A DNA stretch of 64,000 nt from positions 1 to 64,000 of the forward strand of contig JAPPOQ010000023.1 of the NCBI GenBank assembly GCA_028817895.1, read 5' to 3'. A model generated the notes under the pieces. The model made no database searches and had not been told where the DNA came from. It saw only the letters and a program-made list of their open reading frames with translations. A program made the translations under genes and the position numbers. The stretch comes from Ahrensia sp. (lineage in GTDB: Bacteria > Pseudomonadota > Alphaproteobacteria > Rhizobiales > Rhizobiaceae). Below are positions 46,240-55,348 of this stretch, piece after piece (within the stretch, counting starts at the first letter, position 1; each line of letters starts with the position of its first letter).

Positions 46240-48066
46240 TTACAGCCCGTAATACCATGGGGCGAAGAGCGAAAATGCGATCCAGATCACGATGATCAGC
46301 GGGATACCAGCGCGCAGATAGTCCGAAAAACGATAACGGCCGGGGCCAAGCACCAGAAGATTGGTCTGATATCCAATCGGTGTCGCAAATGAGCAGTTTG
46401 CCGCCATGATAATGCACACGATGAAGGGCATGACATCGACGCCCAGCCTTTGAGCGATGCCAATGGCGATTGGAGTAAACAGAACCGCGGTTGCATTGTT
46501 TGACAGAACGTTCGTCATGACTGCCGTGACGATGAACAAGACGGACAAGAACACGGCAGCGCTTTGGCCGTGCATGAGATCGACCACACCTTGCGCAATA
46601 AAGGATGCGCCCCCCGTATGTTCCAAGGCCGTGGCGGCAGCCAGCGAAGTGCCGACCATGAGAAAAATCTGGCGATCAAAGCTGCGTGTTGCCTGACGGA
46701 TCGAAAGGCAACCGGAGGCGATGACGCCATAGGCTCCGATCAATGCGGCGGCGACAATTGGCACCCAACCCGTCGATGCAGCCACAATAACAGCGGTGAA
46801 GATCGCGATGGCGCGCCAGGCATAGGCCCGCAATGGCACTTCGGCGGCCGAGCGTTCCAGCAGCAACAATTCGCGGCTGGCTCGAAGCCGTTCAATGTCG
46901 TCGGGCAAGCCGCCGATCAGGAGCGTATCGCCGGGTTCCAGCCTGATTTGACGCACGAGCCCGCGTGCCATTGCGCTACGCCGTTGCAGTCCAAGCACCA
47001 TGGTGCCGTAGGTCGCGCGGATTTTGGACGACTCAATCGTCCGTCCGGCATAGCGTGAACCGGGTGCGATAACGGCTTCCGCGACCACGAAGTTCTCGCC
47101 CGGACGGTCCAGATTGTCTGATTGCCGATCCGGCTTGCGATCCTCCACAGCCATTTCGGGCAGGCTCGCAGCTCCCACTGACAGGGCCTTGACGAGGGCT
47201 GTCCGTGTCGCAGCGGCAATGACTACATCGCCATCGCTCAGTGTGACATCCTCAAAAGGCGGCAGTATCGCTTCCCCATTGCGCTGGATGGAGCGAACCG
47301 TGATACCCTGAAGGGCGGTGAACAGACCCGCGACGGACGTCTCACCTTCCAGCGCATGCCCCTTCGTAACAGCAATTTGCGCCAGGAACTGGCGACCGCT
47401 GGGCGGTCGGTCGGCCACGTCCTTCGAGGCCCTGTCGCCCAAAAGCCGCGGCATGACGAAGATGACAAACACAAGCCCGGTCAACGCGAGAAAGACGCCA
47501 GGAACGCTGAAATCATAGAACCCGATTTCGATGTCGTAACGTTGTGCCACACCAGCAACGAGCAGATTGGTTGAAGAGCCAATCAGCGTGGTCATGCCGC
47601 CCAGAATTCCCACAAACGACAGGGGCATGAGCGCTGCTGAAGCGGAGAAATTGCGTTGCGCGGCAATCGCGACGACGATCGGGATGAACATCACCACGAC
47701 GGGCGTGTTGTTGAGGAAGGCGCTCGTCACCCCGGCAGTCACCAGCAATATGATGATGGTACGGGTCGCGCTTGAGCCGCCAATTTTGGAGAGCGCCTCG
47801 GCTGGCGCTTCCAGCGCGTCGGTGTTGAACAGCGCTTGGCCGATGACCAGCAAAGCCAGAACGGTGATCAGTGCCGGGTTGGCAAAACCCACCAGCAACT
47901 GAGGAATATCGATGTTGGAGTTGGTTTGCGGGACCAAAGAAAAGAGCGCAATGAATGCGCTCAGTGCCGCAAGTGAAACGCCCTCGATCGACCACTTCTC
48001 AGAGGCGTAGGCGACGATGGTGCAGGTGATGAGGGCGAATGTCGCCCACATGTGGAAATTTTCCAT
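46240..48066 (-). CDS. SLC13 family anion permease with two TrkA_C domains
   Basis: Inner-membrane sodium- or proton-coupled anion transporter, possibly for sulfate or dicarboxylates. ATG 48066 (MENFHMWATFALI) is preferred over one 25 codons upstream that adds a non-conserved leader. 608 residues: helices, GSSTNLLVAG (first transport motif), two RCK/TrkA_C regulatory domains (about 205-390, with KGHALEGETSVAGL and APGSRYAGRTIESSKI), then more helices with LSNNATAVLFTPIAIG. Substrate not inferable. Confidence 0.88.
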   Translation of the reverse strand: MENFHMWATFALITCTIVAYASEKWSIEGVSLAALSAFIALFSLVPQTNSNIDIPQLLVGFANPALITVLALLVIGQALFNTDALEAPAEALSKIGGSSATRTIIILLVTAGVTSAFLNNTPVVVMFIPIVVAIAAQRNFSASAALMPLSFVGILGGMTTLIGSSTNLLVAGVAQRYDIEIGFYDFSVPGVFLALTGLVFVIFVMPRLLGDRASKDVADRPPSGRQFLAQIAVTKGHALEGETSVAGLFTALQGITVRSIQRNGEAILPPFEDVTLSDGDVVIAAATRTALVKALSVGAASLPEMAVEDRKPDRQSDNLDRPGENFVVAEAVIAPGSRYAGRTIESSKIRATYGTMVLGLQRRSAMARGLVRQIRLEPGDTLLIGGLPDDIERLRASRELLLLERSAAEVPLRAYAWRAIAIFTAVIVAASTGWVPIVAAALIGAYGVIASGCLSIRQATRSFDRQIFLMVGTSLAAATALEHTGGASFIAQGVVDLMHGQSAAVFLSVLFIVTAVMTNVLSNNATAVLFTPIAIGIAQRLGVDVMPFIVCIIMAANCSFATPIGYQTNLLVLGPGRYRFSDYLRAGIPLIIVIWIAFSLFAPWYYGL

Positions 48067-48115
48067 CGCACTCGCCACTCGCCAATTCCACGCTCTGCAT
48101 GGACAAGCTATCGCA

Positions 48116-48577
48116 TTAACTGCGTGTGACGTAAGTTCCAAGCAGGATATCGTGCAGCAAACGCTTCTTGGAAGAAAAGAACGTGATCAGCAGCGGCAGT
48201 AGAACACCAAAGGTCTGGATCACCAGAAACAGCAAATGGTGCATCCCCGCGAGAAACGGGTCCACACGGCCGCCGCCTAGCTTGTTGACGCGCAGCCCAT
48301 TCATCCGCATGCCGATTGTGGCTTGAGCTTCGCCGCCCATGGTGATTGCGACATAGGCGATGGCAATGGCGGGGATGAGGAAGGGGAAGAGACCCCAAGC
48401 GAGCCCAAGCGTCGGGATTCCCAGCACAAATACGATAATGGCAGCGGGAATGCACAACAACATCACGATCAGATAGTCGACGAGGAAGGCGAAGATCCGT
48501 CCACGCCGCACACCGTCCAGTGCTGAAGCCGGAACCACTTCCTGACCGGTCTGATTGTCTATCGTCGTTGTGTTCAT
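48116..48577 (-). CDS. RDD family membrane protein
   Basis: A 153-residue protein with three or four membrane helices and the family's Arg-Asp-type motif in a modified form (RGRIFAFLVDYLIVMLL), followed by GMRMNGLRVNKLGGGRVD. Function is unproven; some RDD proteins are Na/H antiporters. In Rhizobiales it commonly lies between hemB and bpt, as here, with the SLC13 gene added. Confidence 0.85.
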   Translation of the reverse strand: MNTTTIDNQTGQEVVPASALDGVRRGRIFAFLVDYLIVMLLCIPAAIIVFVLGIPTLGLAWGLFPFLIPAIAIAYVAITMGGEAQATIGMRMNGLRVNKLGGGRVDPFLAGMHHLLFLVIQTFGVLLPLLITFFSSKKRLLHDILLGTYVTRS

Positions 48578-48659
48578 CGGTGCAGCCTCCTTTACCTCGA
48601 TAACGAGCTAGGAAGCGAATTGTTGCAAAACAAGATGGGCAGCCGCGCGGGCGTGCAGC

Positions 48660-49673
48660 TCAATTTTGCAGCAAACGCGCAGCGCGCAATGCGAAATAGC
48701 TCAAAATTCCGTCCGCACCGGCGCGTTTGAAGGCCAAAAGGCTTTCCATCATCGCTCGTTCGCCATCAAGCCAGCCTTGCGCGGCCGCAGCTTCAATCAT
48801 CGCATATTCGCCCGAGACCTGATAGGCGAAAACCGGCATGCCAAACGTTTCTTTCATGCCCCATACAATATCGAGATAGGGCATACCGGGTTTGACCATC
48901 AGCATATCCGCTCCTTCCGCGATGTCGAGCTCGGCCTCGCGCATTGCGTCTTCCGTGTTGGCTGGATCGACATAGTAGGTCTTTTTGTCGCCTTGCAGCA
49001 GATCCTGCGTGCCGATTGCTTCGCGATAGGGACCGTAAAAGGCAGAAGCGTATTTGGCTGTGTATGAGAGAATGCCGACGTCGCGAAAGCCCTCTTCGTC
49101 GAGCGCCTGCCTTATGGCGCCGATGCGCCCGTCCATCATGTCGGAAGGAGCGATGATGTCGGCCCCCGCGCGAGCCTGTTGAAGCGCTCCGGCAACAATC
49201 TGCTCCACGCTTTCATCATTGGCGATGATGCCATCGCGCAAAACTCCGTCATGGCCATGGTCTGTGAAGGGGTCGAGCGCCGCGTCAGTGATAATGCCGA
49301 TTTCCGGCACTGCGGCCTTCACAGCGCGGGTGAACGCACAGATGATGTTGTCCGGATTGGTGATTTCGCTGCCCGTCTGGTCACGTTTCTCAAGTGAAAC
49401 ATTGGGAAATGGTGCAATGGCGGGAATGCCGAGCGCCCATGCTTCCCGCACAGTATCGAGTGCCAGATCAATGCTGAGGCGCTCAATGTCGGGCATCGCC
49501 TCAATAGGCTCGCATTGGTTCTCGCCTTCCACAATGAAAATCGGAAGGATCAAGTCATCAACGCTCAGCGTGTTTTCGCGCACCATGCGGCGAGTCCAGT
49601 CAAAACGCCGGTTGCGACGCAGGCGGCGCGAGCCGGTTACTGCATCCACCGTTTCTCCCATTTGTTTGCTCAT
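48660..49673 (-). CDS. hemB: Delta-aminolevulinic acid dehydratase (porphobilinogen synthase), Mg-type
   Basis: Condenses two 5-aminolevulinate molecules to porphobilinogen in heme synthesis. ATG 49673 (MSKQMGETVDAV) gives 337 residues; the open frame upstream is not conserved. The Schiff-base lysines lie in ILSYTAKYASAFYGPYREA and DMLMVKPGMPYLD. The metal site reads DAALDPFTDHGHDG, with aspartates where zinc enzymes have cysteines, so it should be the magnesium-dependent type seen in rhizobia. Divergent from the HIBCH-like gene. Confidence 0.96.
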   Translation of the reverse strand: MSKQMGETVDAVTGSRRLRRNRRFDWTRRMVRENTLSVDDLILPIFIVEGENQCEPIEAMPDIERLSIDLALDTVREAWALGIPAIAPFPNVSLEKRDQTGSEITNPDNIICAFTRAVKAAVPEIGIITDAALDPFTDHGHDGVLRDGIIANDESVEQIVAGALQQARAGADIIAPSDMMDGRIGAIRQALDEEGFRDVGILSYTAKYASAFYGPYREAIGTQDLLQGDKKTYYVDPANTEDAMREAELDIAEGADMLMVKPGMPYLDIVWGMKETFGMPVFAYQVSGEYAMIEAAAAQGWLDGERAMMESLLAFKRAGADGILSYFALRAARLLQN

Positions 49674-49796
49674 GATGCATAAACCTCTACTCGGTATCCC
49701 TTCGCCGTAGCATGGCCGATGCCGTCTCGGAAGGCCGTTGCCGTCGTCCATCCCCCCAACTAAAACTGCTTCAAACGTAGCATATTCGGTCGCAGC

Positions 49797-50852
49797 ATGA
49801 CGGACGATCACGGCATTCATTTTGAACAGCGCGGGCGAGCCGGGGTCATCACGCTGGATCGGCCTGAGGCGCTGAATGCCGTGACAGATGGGATGGTTCG
49901 CGCCATCGATGCGCGTCTGGATGACTGGGAAAGGGACGATTCCGTTCGCCGGATTGTTATTCATGCGTCTCCCGGCCGCGCTTTTTCCGCCGGTGGAGAC
50001 ATTCGCCATCTCTATGAGAGCGGAATGGCTGGTGATCCAGATTTTGGGTTCTTCGCACGCGAATATGCCCTCAATGCCCGGATCCACCATTTTCCAAAAC
50101 CCTACATCGCCCTGATCGACGGAATCGCCATGGGTGGTGGTGTGGGCGTGTCCTTTCACGGTTCGCACAGAATTGTCGGCGAAAAGGCTGCTTTCGCCAT
50201 GCCGGAAGTTGGGATCGGTTTTTTTCCTGACATTGGCGGTTCCTATCTTTTGTCACGCCTACCGGGAAAACTCGGGCTTTATCTTGCGCTGACCGGTGAA
50301 CGGCTCAAGCAGGCGGATTGCGTGGCAAGCGGGTTGGCAACACATGGCTGCACATCCGATCAGATGCCGACCCTGCTCAATGATTTGTGCCAGGCCGAGA
50401 CCCTTGTCGATGTGCTGGACGGGCTGCCCCAAAGCTATGAACCCAGCGACGCCGCGCAATGGTCATGGATCAACGACGCCTTTAAGGCGCAAAGCGTCGA
50501 GCACATCATCGAGGCCTTGGACCACGCCGCTGCCAGTGAGCATGAAGCGCACGCAAACTGGGCTGCCAAGACAATCGAAACGCTGGGGACGAAGTCACCG
50601 ACCAGCCTGAAGCTCGCCTTTGAGCAGTTGCGCCGTGCAACGCATCTGCCAATGGTCGACTGCATGCGTATGGAATATCGCATATTGCGTCGCGTCTTGC
50701 CGCAGCGAGAGTTTTATGAAGGGATACGAGCCGCCATCATTGACAAGGATGGCGCGCCACAATGGCAACCCGCCAGTTTGAGTGACGTCTCAGCGGAGAT
50801 GGTGGTGCGCTATTTCTTGCCGCTGGGCGAGGAGGAACTGAACCTGCCATGA
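49797..50852 (+). CDS. Enoyl-CoA hydratase/isomerase family, 3-hydroxyisobutyryl-CoA hydrolase-like
   Basis: Probable hydrolase of valine catabolism. 351 residues in the HIBCH layout: AFSAGGDIRHLYESG and GIAMGGGVGVSFHG form the oxyanion hole, MPEVGIGFFPDIGGSYLLSRLPG holds the catalytic Glu and Asp, and a long C-terminal helical domain distinguishes it from plain enoyl-CoA hydratases. Its stop overlaps the next ATG by 4 bases, so it is coupled to the DUF6163 gene. Confidence 0.9.
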   Translation: MTDDHGIHFEQRGRAGVITLDRPEALNAVTDGMVRAIDARLDDWERDDSVRRIVIHASPGRAFSAGGDIRHLYESGMAGDPDFGFFAREYALNARIHHFPKPYIALIDGIAMGGGVGVSFHGSHRIVGEKAAFAMPEVGIGFFPDIGGSYLLSRLPGKLGLYLALTGERLKQADCVASGLATHGCTSDQMPTLLNDLCQAETLVDVLDGLPQSYEPSDAAQWSWINDAFKAQSVEHIIEALDHAAASEHEAHANWAAKTIETLGTKSPTSLKLAFEQLRRATHLPMVDCMRMEYRILRRVLPQREFYEGIRAAIIDKDGAPQWQPASLSDVSAEMVVRYFLPLGEEELNLP

Positions 50853-51274
50853 TCGACGCGCGCATTCTCGATGCACCACCAACCGATCCGACAGAGATCT
50901 GGGCACGTTTTGCATTTTCTGTGTTTCTGCGGCTGCTGTCTGTGGTCTTCCTGGTGCTTACTTTGATGGTATGGGCATCGGCGGTTGGCTATCTCGACAA
51001 TTCGCTGACACGATTTGACACCATGCCGACTCAAACGCGCATTTATGTCGCGGTGCTCGCTGTCCTGAATCCGGTGGCGTGCGTTGGTCTTTGGGCAACG
51101 CTGTCCTGGGGACGCACGGTCTGGCTCATAGCCTCAGCCTTTCAACTGGGTTTTGTGCTCACCGATCCAAGCGTCACGCAGTATCCTGATGCGCTCGTGG
51201 CCTTTCACCTTTCCTGCCTGACAATTTACGTTGCAATGCGTCTTTTGCTGCACCGCGTTGCCAACAAAGAGTGA
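50849..51274 (+). CDS. DUF6163 family membrane protein
   Basis: A 141-residue protein with four predicted membrane helices (about 22-48, 68-89, 92-110, 116-134) and a short cytoplasmic N-terminus. I believe it belongs to DUF6163, a family of Rhizobiales of unknown function. It is translationally coupled to the HIBCH-like gene and lies just upstream of ldtR and ldtP, so an envelope role is a reasonable guess. Confidence 0.75.
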   Translation: MIDARILDAPPTDPTEIWARFAFSVFLRLLSVVFLVLTLMVWASAVGYLDNSLTRFDTMPTQTRIYVAVLAVLNPVACVGLWATLSWGRTVWLIASAFQLGFVLTDPSVTQYPDALVAFHLSCLTIYVAMRLLLHRVANKE

Positions 51275-51333
51275 ATCTCCAGCCTTTCCGACAAATTAAA
51301 TTCAACAATTTCAGAAAGTTGCGAGACGCGAGG

Positions 51334-51351
51334 TAAGTTTGAGTTAAGTTT
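51334..51351 (+). promoter_or_regulatory. Direct repeat with 11-bp period upstream of ldtR
   Basis: TAAGTTT occurs at 51334-51340 and again at 51345-51351, one helical turn apart, about 95 bases before the ldtR start. Possible activator or repressor site. Confidence 0.35.
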
Positions 51352-51366
51352 ATGCCTTGAGAAAAA

Positions 51367-51379
51367 TTTTATGCGCCAT
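51367..51379 (+). promoter_or_regulatory. Candidate LdtR box at ldtR
   Basis: TTTTATGCGCCAT matches 11 of 13 bases of TTTCATGCGCTAT upstream of ldtP (52111-52123). The shared element in the two upstream regions is the kind of pattern expected for autoregulation by LdtR. Inferred only. Confidence 0.35.
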
Positions 51380-51442
51380 GCGTAGATTGAGCCTCAAGAC
51401 GGAAAAAAATACCGTCAACTACAGGACAAACGAGGTTCATCA

Positions 51443-51961
51443 ATGGCCAACTCAGACATGATCGGTGTCGCGATCACCGAACCGAAACACAGCGATAGCG
51501 CCGACATCAAGCCGGTTTATCTGGAGGCACTCACGCTTGTTGAGCGCCTGCATCGGCGACTTCTGGATGTCGTTAAGGACGAGTTTGACCGTCGCGGCAA
51601 CAGTGACATCAATTCCGTCCAGGCGCTGCTGCTGTACAATCTGGGCGATGCTGAACTCACGGCCGGTGAGTTGCGCAGTCGCGGTTACTATCTGGGATCC
51701 AATGTTTCCTACAATCTAAAGAAGCTGGTGGACATGGGCTACATCCATCATCAGCGTTCGCGCACGGACCGACGCTCCGTGCGGGTCAGCCTGACCGAGA
51801 AGGGCAAGGAAGTCGCGACAATTGTCGATGGTCTCTACAATCGACACACGCAATCGCTTGAGACGATCGGTGAGATCGACGCCCAGGCCTTCTCGGATCT
51901 CAACAAATCGCTCCAGCGTCTCGAGCGCTTCTGGACCGACCAAATCCTGTACCGCCTGTAG
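51443..51961 (+). CDS. ldtR: MarR family transcriptional regulator LdtR
   Basis: Winged-helix repressor or activator; in Liberibacter and other Rhizobiales the homologue controls the adjacent L,D-transpeptidase gene and stress tolerance (published for the family). 172 residues with the MarR fold: DINSVQALLLYNLGDAELTAGEL, the recognition helix in GSNVSYNLKKLVDMGYI, and the wing HHQRSRTDRRSVRVSLTEKG. ATG 51443 follows CGAGG. The 168-base upstream region carries repeats listed separately. Confidence 0.92.
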   Translation: MANSDMIGVAITEPKHSDSADIKPVYLEALTLVERLHRRLLDVVKDEFDRRGNSDINSVQALLLYNLGDAELTAGELRSRGYYLGSNVSYNLKKLVDMGYIHHQRSRTDRRSVRVSLTEKGKEVATIVDGLYNRHTQSLETIGEIDAQAFSDLNKSLQRLERFWTDQILYRL

Positions 51962-51983
51962 TCAGGAAAGATATCAAGTCGCG

Positions 51984-52014
51984 AGGGGCATTTGCATCGG
52001 CAGGTCGCCCCTTT
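51984..52014 (+). terminator. Weak terminator-like hairpin after ldtR
   Basis: AGGGGC at 51984-51989 pairs with GCCCCT at 52007-52012 over a 17-base loop and runs into a short T stretch. It may separate ldtR from ldtP transcripts. Confidence 0.3.
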
Positions 52015-52067
52015 CATTCTGCTCAATCATGCGCATTCGGCTGGAACTGATCCAATTCCGCCCTATT

Positions 52068-52123
52068 TCCATGACATGAGCCATTCATGGATTGTTCAGC
52101 TACCGGCATGTTTCATGCGCTAT
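52068..52123 (+). promoter_or_regulatory. Candidate operator region upstream of ldtP
   Basis: TCCATGA at 52068-52074 is inverted as TCATGGA at 52085-52091 with 10 bases between, giving a 24-bp dyad of the size MarR dimers usually cover. A second small dyad, GCATG-TTT-CATGC, lies at 52106-52118 and contains the ATGCGC element shared with the ldtR upstream region. Confidence 0.45.
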
Positions 52124-52161
52124 TTGTGGCTTCGGTGGCAAACGACGCATGAGGAATCGAC

Positions 52162-53442
52162 TTGACTGACGCAGCTGACTCTTCACGTATATCATTAACA
52201 TCGCGACGCAACGCCTTGAAATGGCTCGGTGGGGCAGGGGCTGCCATGGCCGGAGCATCGGGTGCTTCGGCGCAGACGGTTATCGATGCGATTCTCAACA
52301 CTCAGGGCCGCGATGCCTGGAGCGGCAATTTCGAGGCCACACCGACACAACGCTCCCAAGTTGCCTCGCGTACACCGATCTTCGCTCCGCAGACGATTCA
52401 ATATGTCGAACAGGCCATAGCCGAATACCAGACAATCGTCGCATCCGGCGGTTGGCCGAGGGTGCAGACGCGCGAAAAACTGCAGCTGGGAACGTCATCT
52501 CCAGCGGTCGCAACTCTGCGCCGTCGCCTGATGATTTCCGGCGATCTGGCGACTTCGGCGGGTGTTTCACATCAATTTGACAGTTTCGTTCAGGGCGCGG
52601 TCAAACGCTTTCAGAGCCGCCATGGCCTTCCGGCGGACGGCGTTATCGGCAATTATTCATTGTCGGCGATGAATGTGTCGGCGCCAATTAGGCTCGGCCA
52701 ATTGCAAACCAATCTGGTGCGGTTGCGCTCAATGTCCGGCTTTTTGGGCGACCGCTATCTGGTGGTTAACATTCCTGCGGCTGAGATCGAGGCGGTCGAC
52801 GGTCAGACCGTTAGCCAGCGTCACACGGCGATTGTCGGGCGTATCACGCGCCAAACCCCGATTCTCAACTCGAAAATATACGAGTTAAATCTCAATCCCT
52901 ATTGGACGGCACCGAAATCGATTGTCCAAAAAGACATCATTCCGCTGATGCAGAAGGACCCGAACTATCTGACCGATAACAAGATTCTTGTGTTCGGCCC
53001 GGATGGTAACGAGATCCCGCCAGCGCAGATCAACTGGTTCTCGGATGAGGCGGTGAATTACCGCTTCCGGCAGGAGCCTGGCCGCATCAACGCGATGGGA
53101 TCCGTGAAGATCAACTTCCCCAATCCGCATGCCGTTTATCTGCATGACACGCCGCAACAGGGCCTGTTCAACAATCTGTTGCGTTTTGACTCATCTGGTT
53201 GCGTGCGCGTCAAGAATGTTCGCGATCTGCTGGTCTGGTTGGCGAAAGAGACGCCCGGAGCAACACGCGCGGATATTGAGCGCATCATTTCATCGGGTGA
53301 TCGAACCGATCTGAAACTGGCCTCGCCGGTGCCGATCTACATGAACTACATCAGCGCATGGTCCACCAATAACGGCGTTGTGCAGTTCCGCGACGATATC
53401 TATCAGCGCGATGGTGTGGACGAATTGGCGCTCAATCAGTAA
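52162..53442 (+). CDS. ldtP: L,D-transpeptidase, YkuD family (LdtP)
   Basis: Periplasmic enzyme making 3-3 cross-links or attaching proteins to peptidoglycan. It starts with TTG at 52162, 7 bases after GAGG (52151-52154). The N-terminus carries a twin-arginine type signal ([18 protein letters not shown]). Then follow a peptidoglycan-binding domain (about 130-175, [17 protein letters not shown]) and the YkuD domain with the HAVYLHDTP histidine and catalytic C347 in SSGCVRVKN. 426 residues. Regulator ldtR lies directly upstream. Confidence 0.94.
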   Translation: MTDAADSSRISLTSRRNALKWLGGAGAAMAGASGASAQTVIDAILNTQGRDAWSGNFEATPTQRSQVASRTPIFAPQTIQYVEQAIAEYQTIVASGGWPRVQTREKLQLGTSSPAVATLRRRLMISGDLATSAGVSHQFDSFVQGAVKRFQSRHGLPADGVIGNYSLSAMNVSAPIRLGQLQTNLVRLRSMSGFLGDRYLVVNIPAAEIEAVDGQTVSQRHTAIVGRITRQTPILNSKIYELNLNPYWTAPKSIVQKDIIPLMQKDPNYLTDNKILVFGPDGNEIPPAQINWFSDEAVNYRFRQEPGRINAMGSVKINFPNPHAVYLHDTPQQGLFNNLLRFDSSGCVRVKNVRDLLVWLAKETPGATRADIERIISSGDRTDLKLASPVPIYMNYISAWSTNNGVVQFRDDIYQRDGVDELALNQ

Positions 53443-53504
53443 GACGCCGCACAAAGGGGCTGCGGTCTGCGGTCTTGCAACATGCTGATTGGGGGGCATG
53501 CGCC

Positions 53505-54812
53505 ATGAGCGTCGCACATTCTGCAAACGATAATGCGACCGCGTTTTTCGGCCGTTCTTTGGCGGAAGCGGATCCGGACCTGTTCAAGGCCGTGCAGGGG
53601 GAACTGGGCCGCCAACAGCACGAAGTCGAGCTGATCGCGTCAGAAAACATTGTATCCCGCGCGGTTCTGGAGGCGCAGGGTTCGGTCCTCACCAACAAAT
53701 ATGCGGAGGGCTATTCGGGACGCCGCTACTATGGCGGTTGCGAATTTGTGGACATCGCCGAAGATCTTGCGATCGAACGCGTCACAAAACTCTTCGGTTG
53801 CGAGTTCGCCAATGTGCAACCCAATTCCGGGTCACAAGCCAATCAGGCGGTGATGCAGGCCCTGATCAAGCCGGGTGACACCATACTGGGCATGAGCCTT
53901 GATGCTGGCGGCCATCTTACGCATGGAGCTAAGCCGAACCAGTCCGGCAAGTGGTTCAATGCAGTGCAGTATGGCGTGCGCAAGGATGACCATCTCATCG
54001 ACTTTGAGCAGGTTGAGCGACTGGCGCGTGAGCACAAGCCGAAGCTGATCATTGCCGGCGGTTCAGCCTATCCCAGACAGATTGATTTCGCTCGCTTTCG
54101 TTCGATTGCCGATGAAGTTGGCGCCTGGTTGCATGTTGATATGGCGCATTTTGCCGGTCTCGTGGCCGGGGGAGTCCATCCCTCTCCATTCCCGCACGCC
54201 CATGTGGCAACTTCCACAACCCACAAAACGTTGCGCGGGCCTCGGGGAGGCCTTGTGCTGACCAATGACGCTGAAATAGCCAAGAAGATCAATTCAGCAA
54301 TTTTTCCCGGCATCCAGGGTGGCCCGCTGATGCATGTCATCGCAGCCAAGGCGGTGGCTTTCGGTGAAGCGTTGGGCGACGACTACCGCGCCTATGTGCG
54401 GCAGGTGGTGGAAAACGCCAAGGCCTTGGGCGAAACGCTCAAGACCGGTGGTGTGGATCTGGTTTCCGGCGGCACAGATACGCATGTCCTGCTTGTCGAT
54501 CTTCGCCCGAAGGGATTGACCGGCAAGGCTGTTGAAGCGGCACTGGGACGCGCCAACATCACCTGCAACAAGAATGGCGTGCCGTTCGATCCTGAAAAGC
54601 CGACCGTAACGTCCGGGGTGCGCCTTGGCACTCCTGCGGCGACGACGCGCGGCTTTGGCGTGGTTGAGTTTCAACAGGTTGGTGAGGCCATTCTCGAAGT
54701 TCTTGACGGTTTGGCCGCCAATGGCGAGGCGGACAACGGCGTTATCGAGGACAAGGTTGGTGATGATATCGTGGCGTTGACCAGTCGTTTTCCAATATAT
54801 GTCTCGCTGTGA
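53505..54812 (+). CDS. glyA: Serine hydroxymethyltransferase
   Basis: Interconverts serine and glycine, feeding methylene-tetrahydrofolate. ATG 53505 ([19 protein letters not shown]) is preceded by a G-run at 53491-53496; a start ten codons upstream is less likely. 435 residues with [14 protein letters not shown], the PLP lysine K241 in [14 protein letters not shown] and [11 protein letters not shown] near the C-terminus. It leads a run with nrdR and the riboflavin genes. Confidence 0.97.
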   Translation: MSVAHSANDNATAFFGRSLAEADPDLFKAVQGELGRQQHEVELIASENIVSRAVLEAQGSVLTNKYAEGYSGRRYYGGCEFVDIAEDLAIERVTKLFGCEFANVQPNSGSQANQAVMQALIKPGDTILGMSLDAGGHLTHGAKPNQSGKWFNAVQYGVRKDDHLIDFEQVERLAREHKPKLIIAGGSAYPRQIDFARFRSIADEVGAWLHVDMAHFAGLVAGGVHPSPFPHAHVATSTTHKTLRGPRGGLVLTNDAEIAKKINSAIFPGIQGGPLMHVIAAKAVAFGEALGDDYRAYVRQVVENAKALGETLKTGGVDLVSGGTDTHVLLVDLRPKGLTGKAVEAALGRANITCNKNGVPFDPEKPTVTSGVRLGTPAATTRGFGVVEFQQVGEAILEVLDGLAANGEADNGVIEDKVGDDIVALTSRFPIYVSL

Positions 54813-54844
54813 AGCTACGGAATTTTTCTGGCGGCTAGCCTGAC

Positions 54845-55315
54845 ATGCGTTGCCCATTTTGCGGTTGTGACGAGACGCAGGTAAAGGATTCGCGTCCTTC
54901 TGAAGACAACACGACCATTCGTCGCCGCCGGATATGTTCCGATTGCGGCGGACGATTCACGACCTTTGAGCGCATACAGTTGCGCGAACTGACCGTTGTC
55001 AAAAAGAGCGGCAAACGGGTGCCCTTCGATCGTGACAAGCTTGCAAATTCGGTGACCGTCGCTCTGCGGAAGCGTGATGTGGAGCCGGTTCGCATTGAGC
55101 GTATGGTGTCCGGTATCGTGCGGCAGCTGGAATCAACCGGTGAGACGGAACACGCCGCCGAGAAAATCGGTGAGTTGGTGATGGAGGGGCTGAAAGGCCT
55201 CGATGCGGTCGGTTACATCCGTTTTGCCAGTGTCTATCGCGATTTTTCCGAAGCTAGTGATTTTTCGCATATGTTGGACGAATTATCCGGGGATCCCAAG
55301 CCATCCGATCCTTAA
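54845..55315 (+). CDS. nrdR: Transcriptional repressor NrdR
   Basis: Zinc- and nucleotide-binding repressor of ribonucleotide reductase genes. 156 residues: a zinc ribbon at residues 3-34 ([18 protein letters not shown] and [13 protein letters not shown]) and an ATP-cone at about 49-139 ([15 protein letters not shown] and [19 protein letters not shown]). The glyA-nrdR-ribD order is common in alphaproteobacteria. Confidence 0.97.
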   Translation: MRCPFCGCDETQVKDSRPSEDNTTIRRRRICSDCGGRFTTFERIQLRELTVVKKSGKRVPFDRDKLANSVTVALRKRDVEPVRIERMVSGIVRQLESTGETEHAAEKIGELVMEGLKGLDAVGYIRFASVYRDFSEASDFSHMLDELSGDPKPSDP

Positions 55316-55348
55316 AGATTGAGCGTCCGGTACAGTCAGGCCCGCAAA

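Noticed and set aside
49705-49783. CGTAGCAT direct repeat between hemB and the HIBCH-like gene
   Set aside because: Only 8 bases, 71 apart, no symmetry; background expectation.
49674-50168. N-terminal extension of HemB
   Set aside because: The extra residues cross the divergent promoter region and the HIBCH-like gene and are not part of the HemB family.
54813-55348. FMN riboswitch in the riboflavin run
   Set aside because: Gaps around nrdR and ribD are too short and lack the RFN element.
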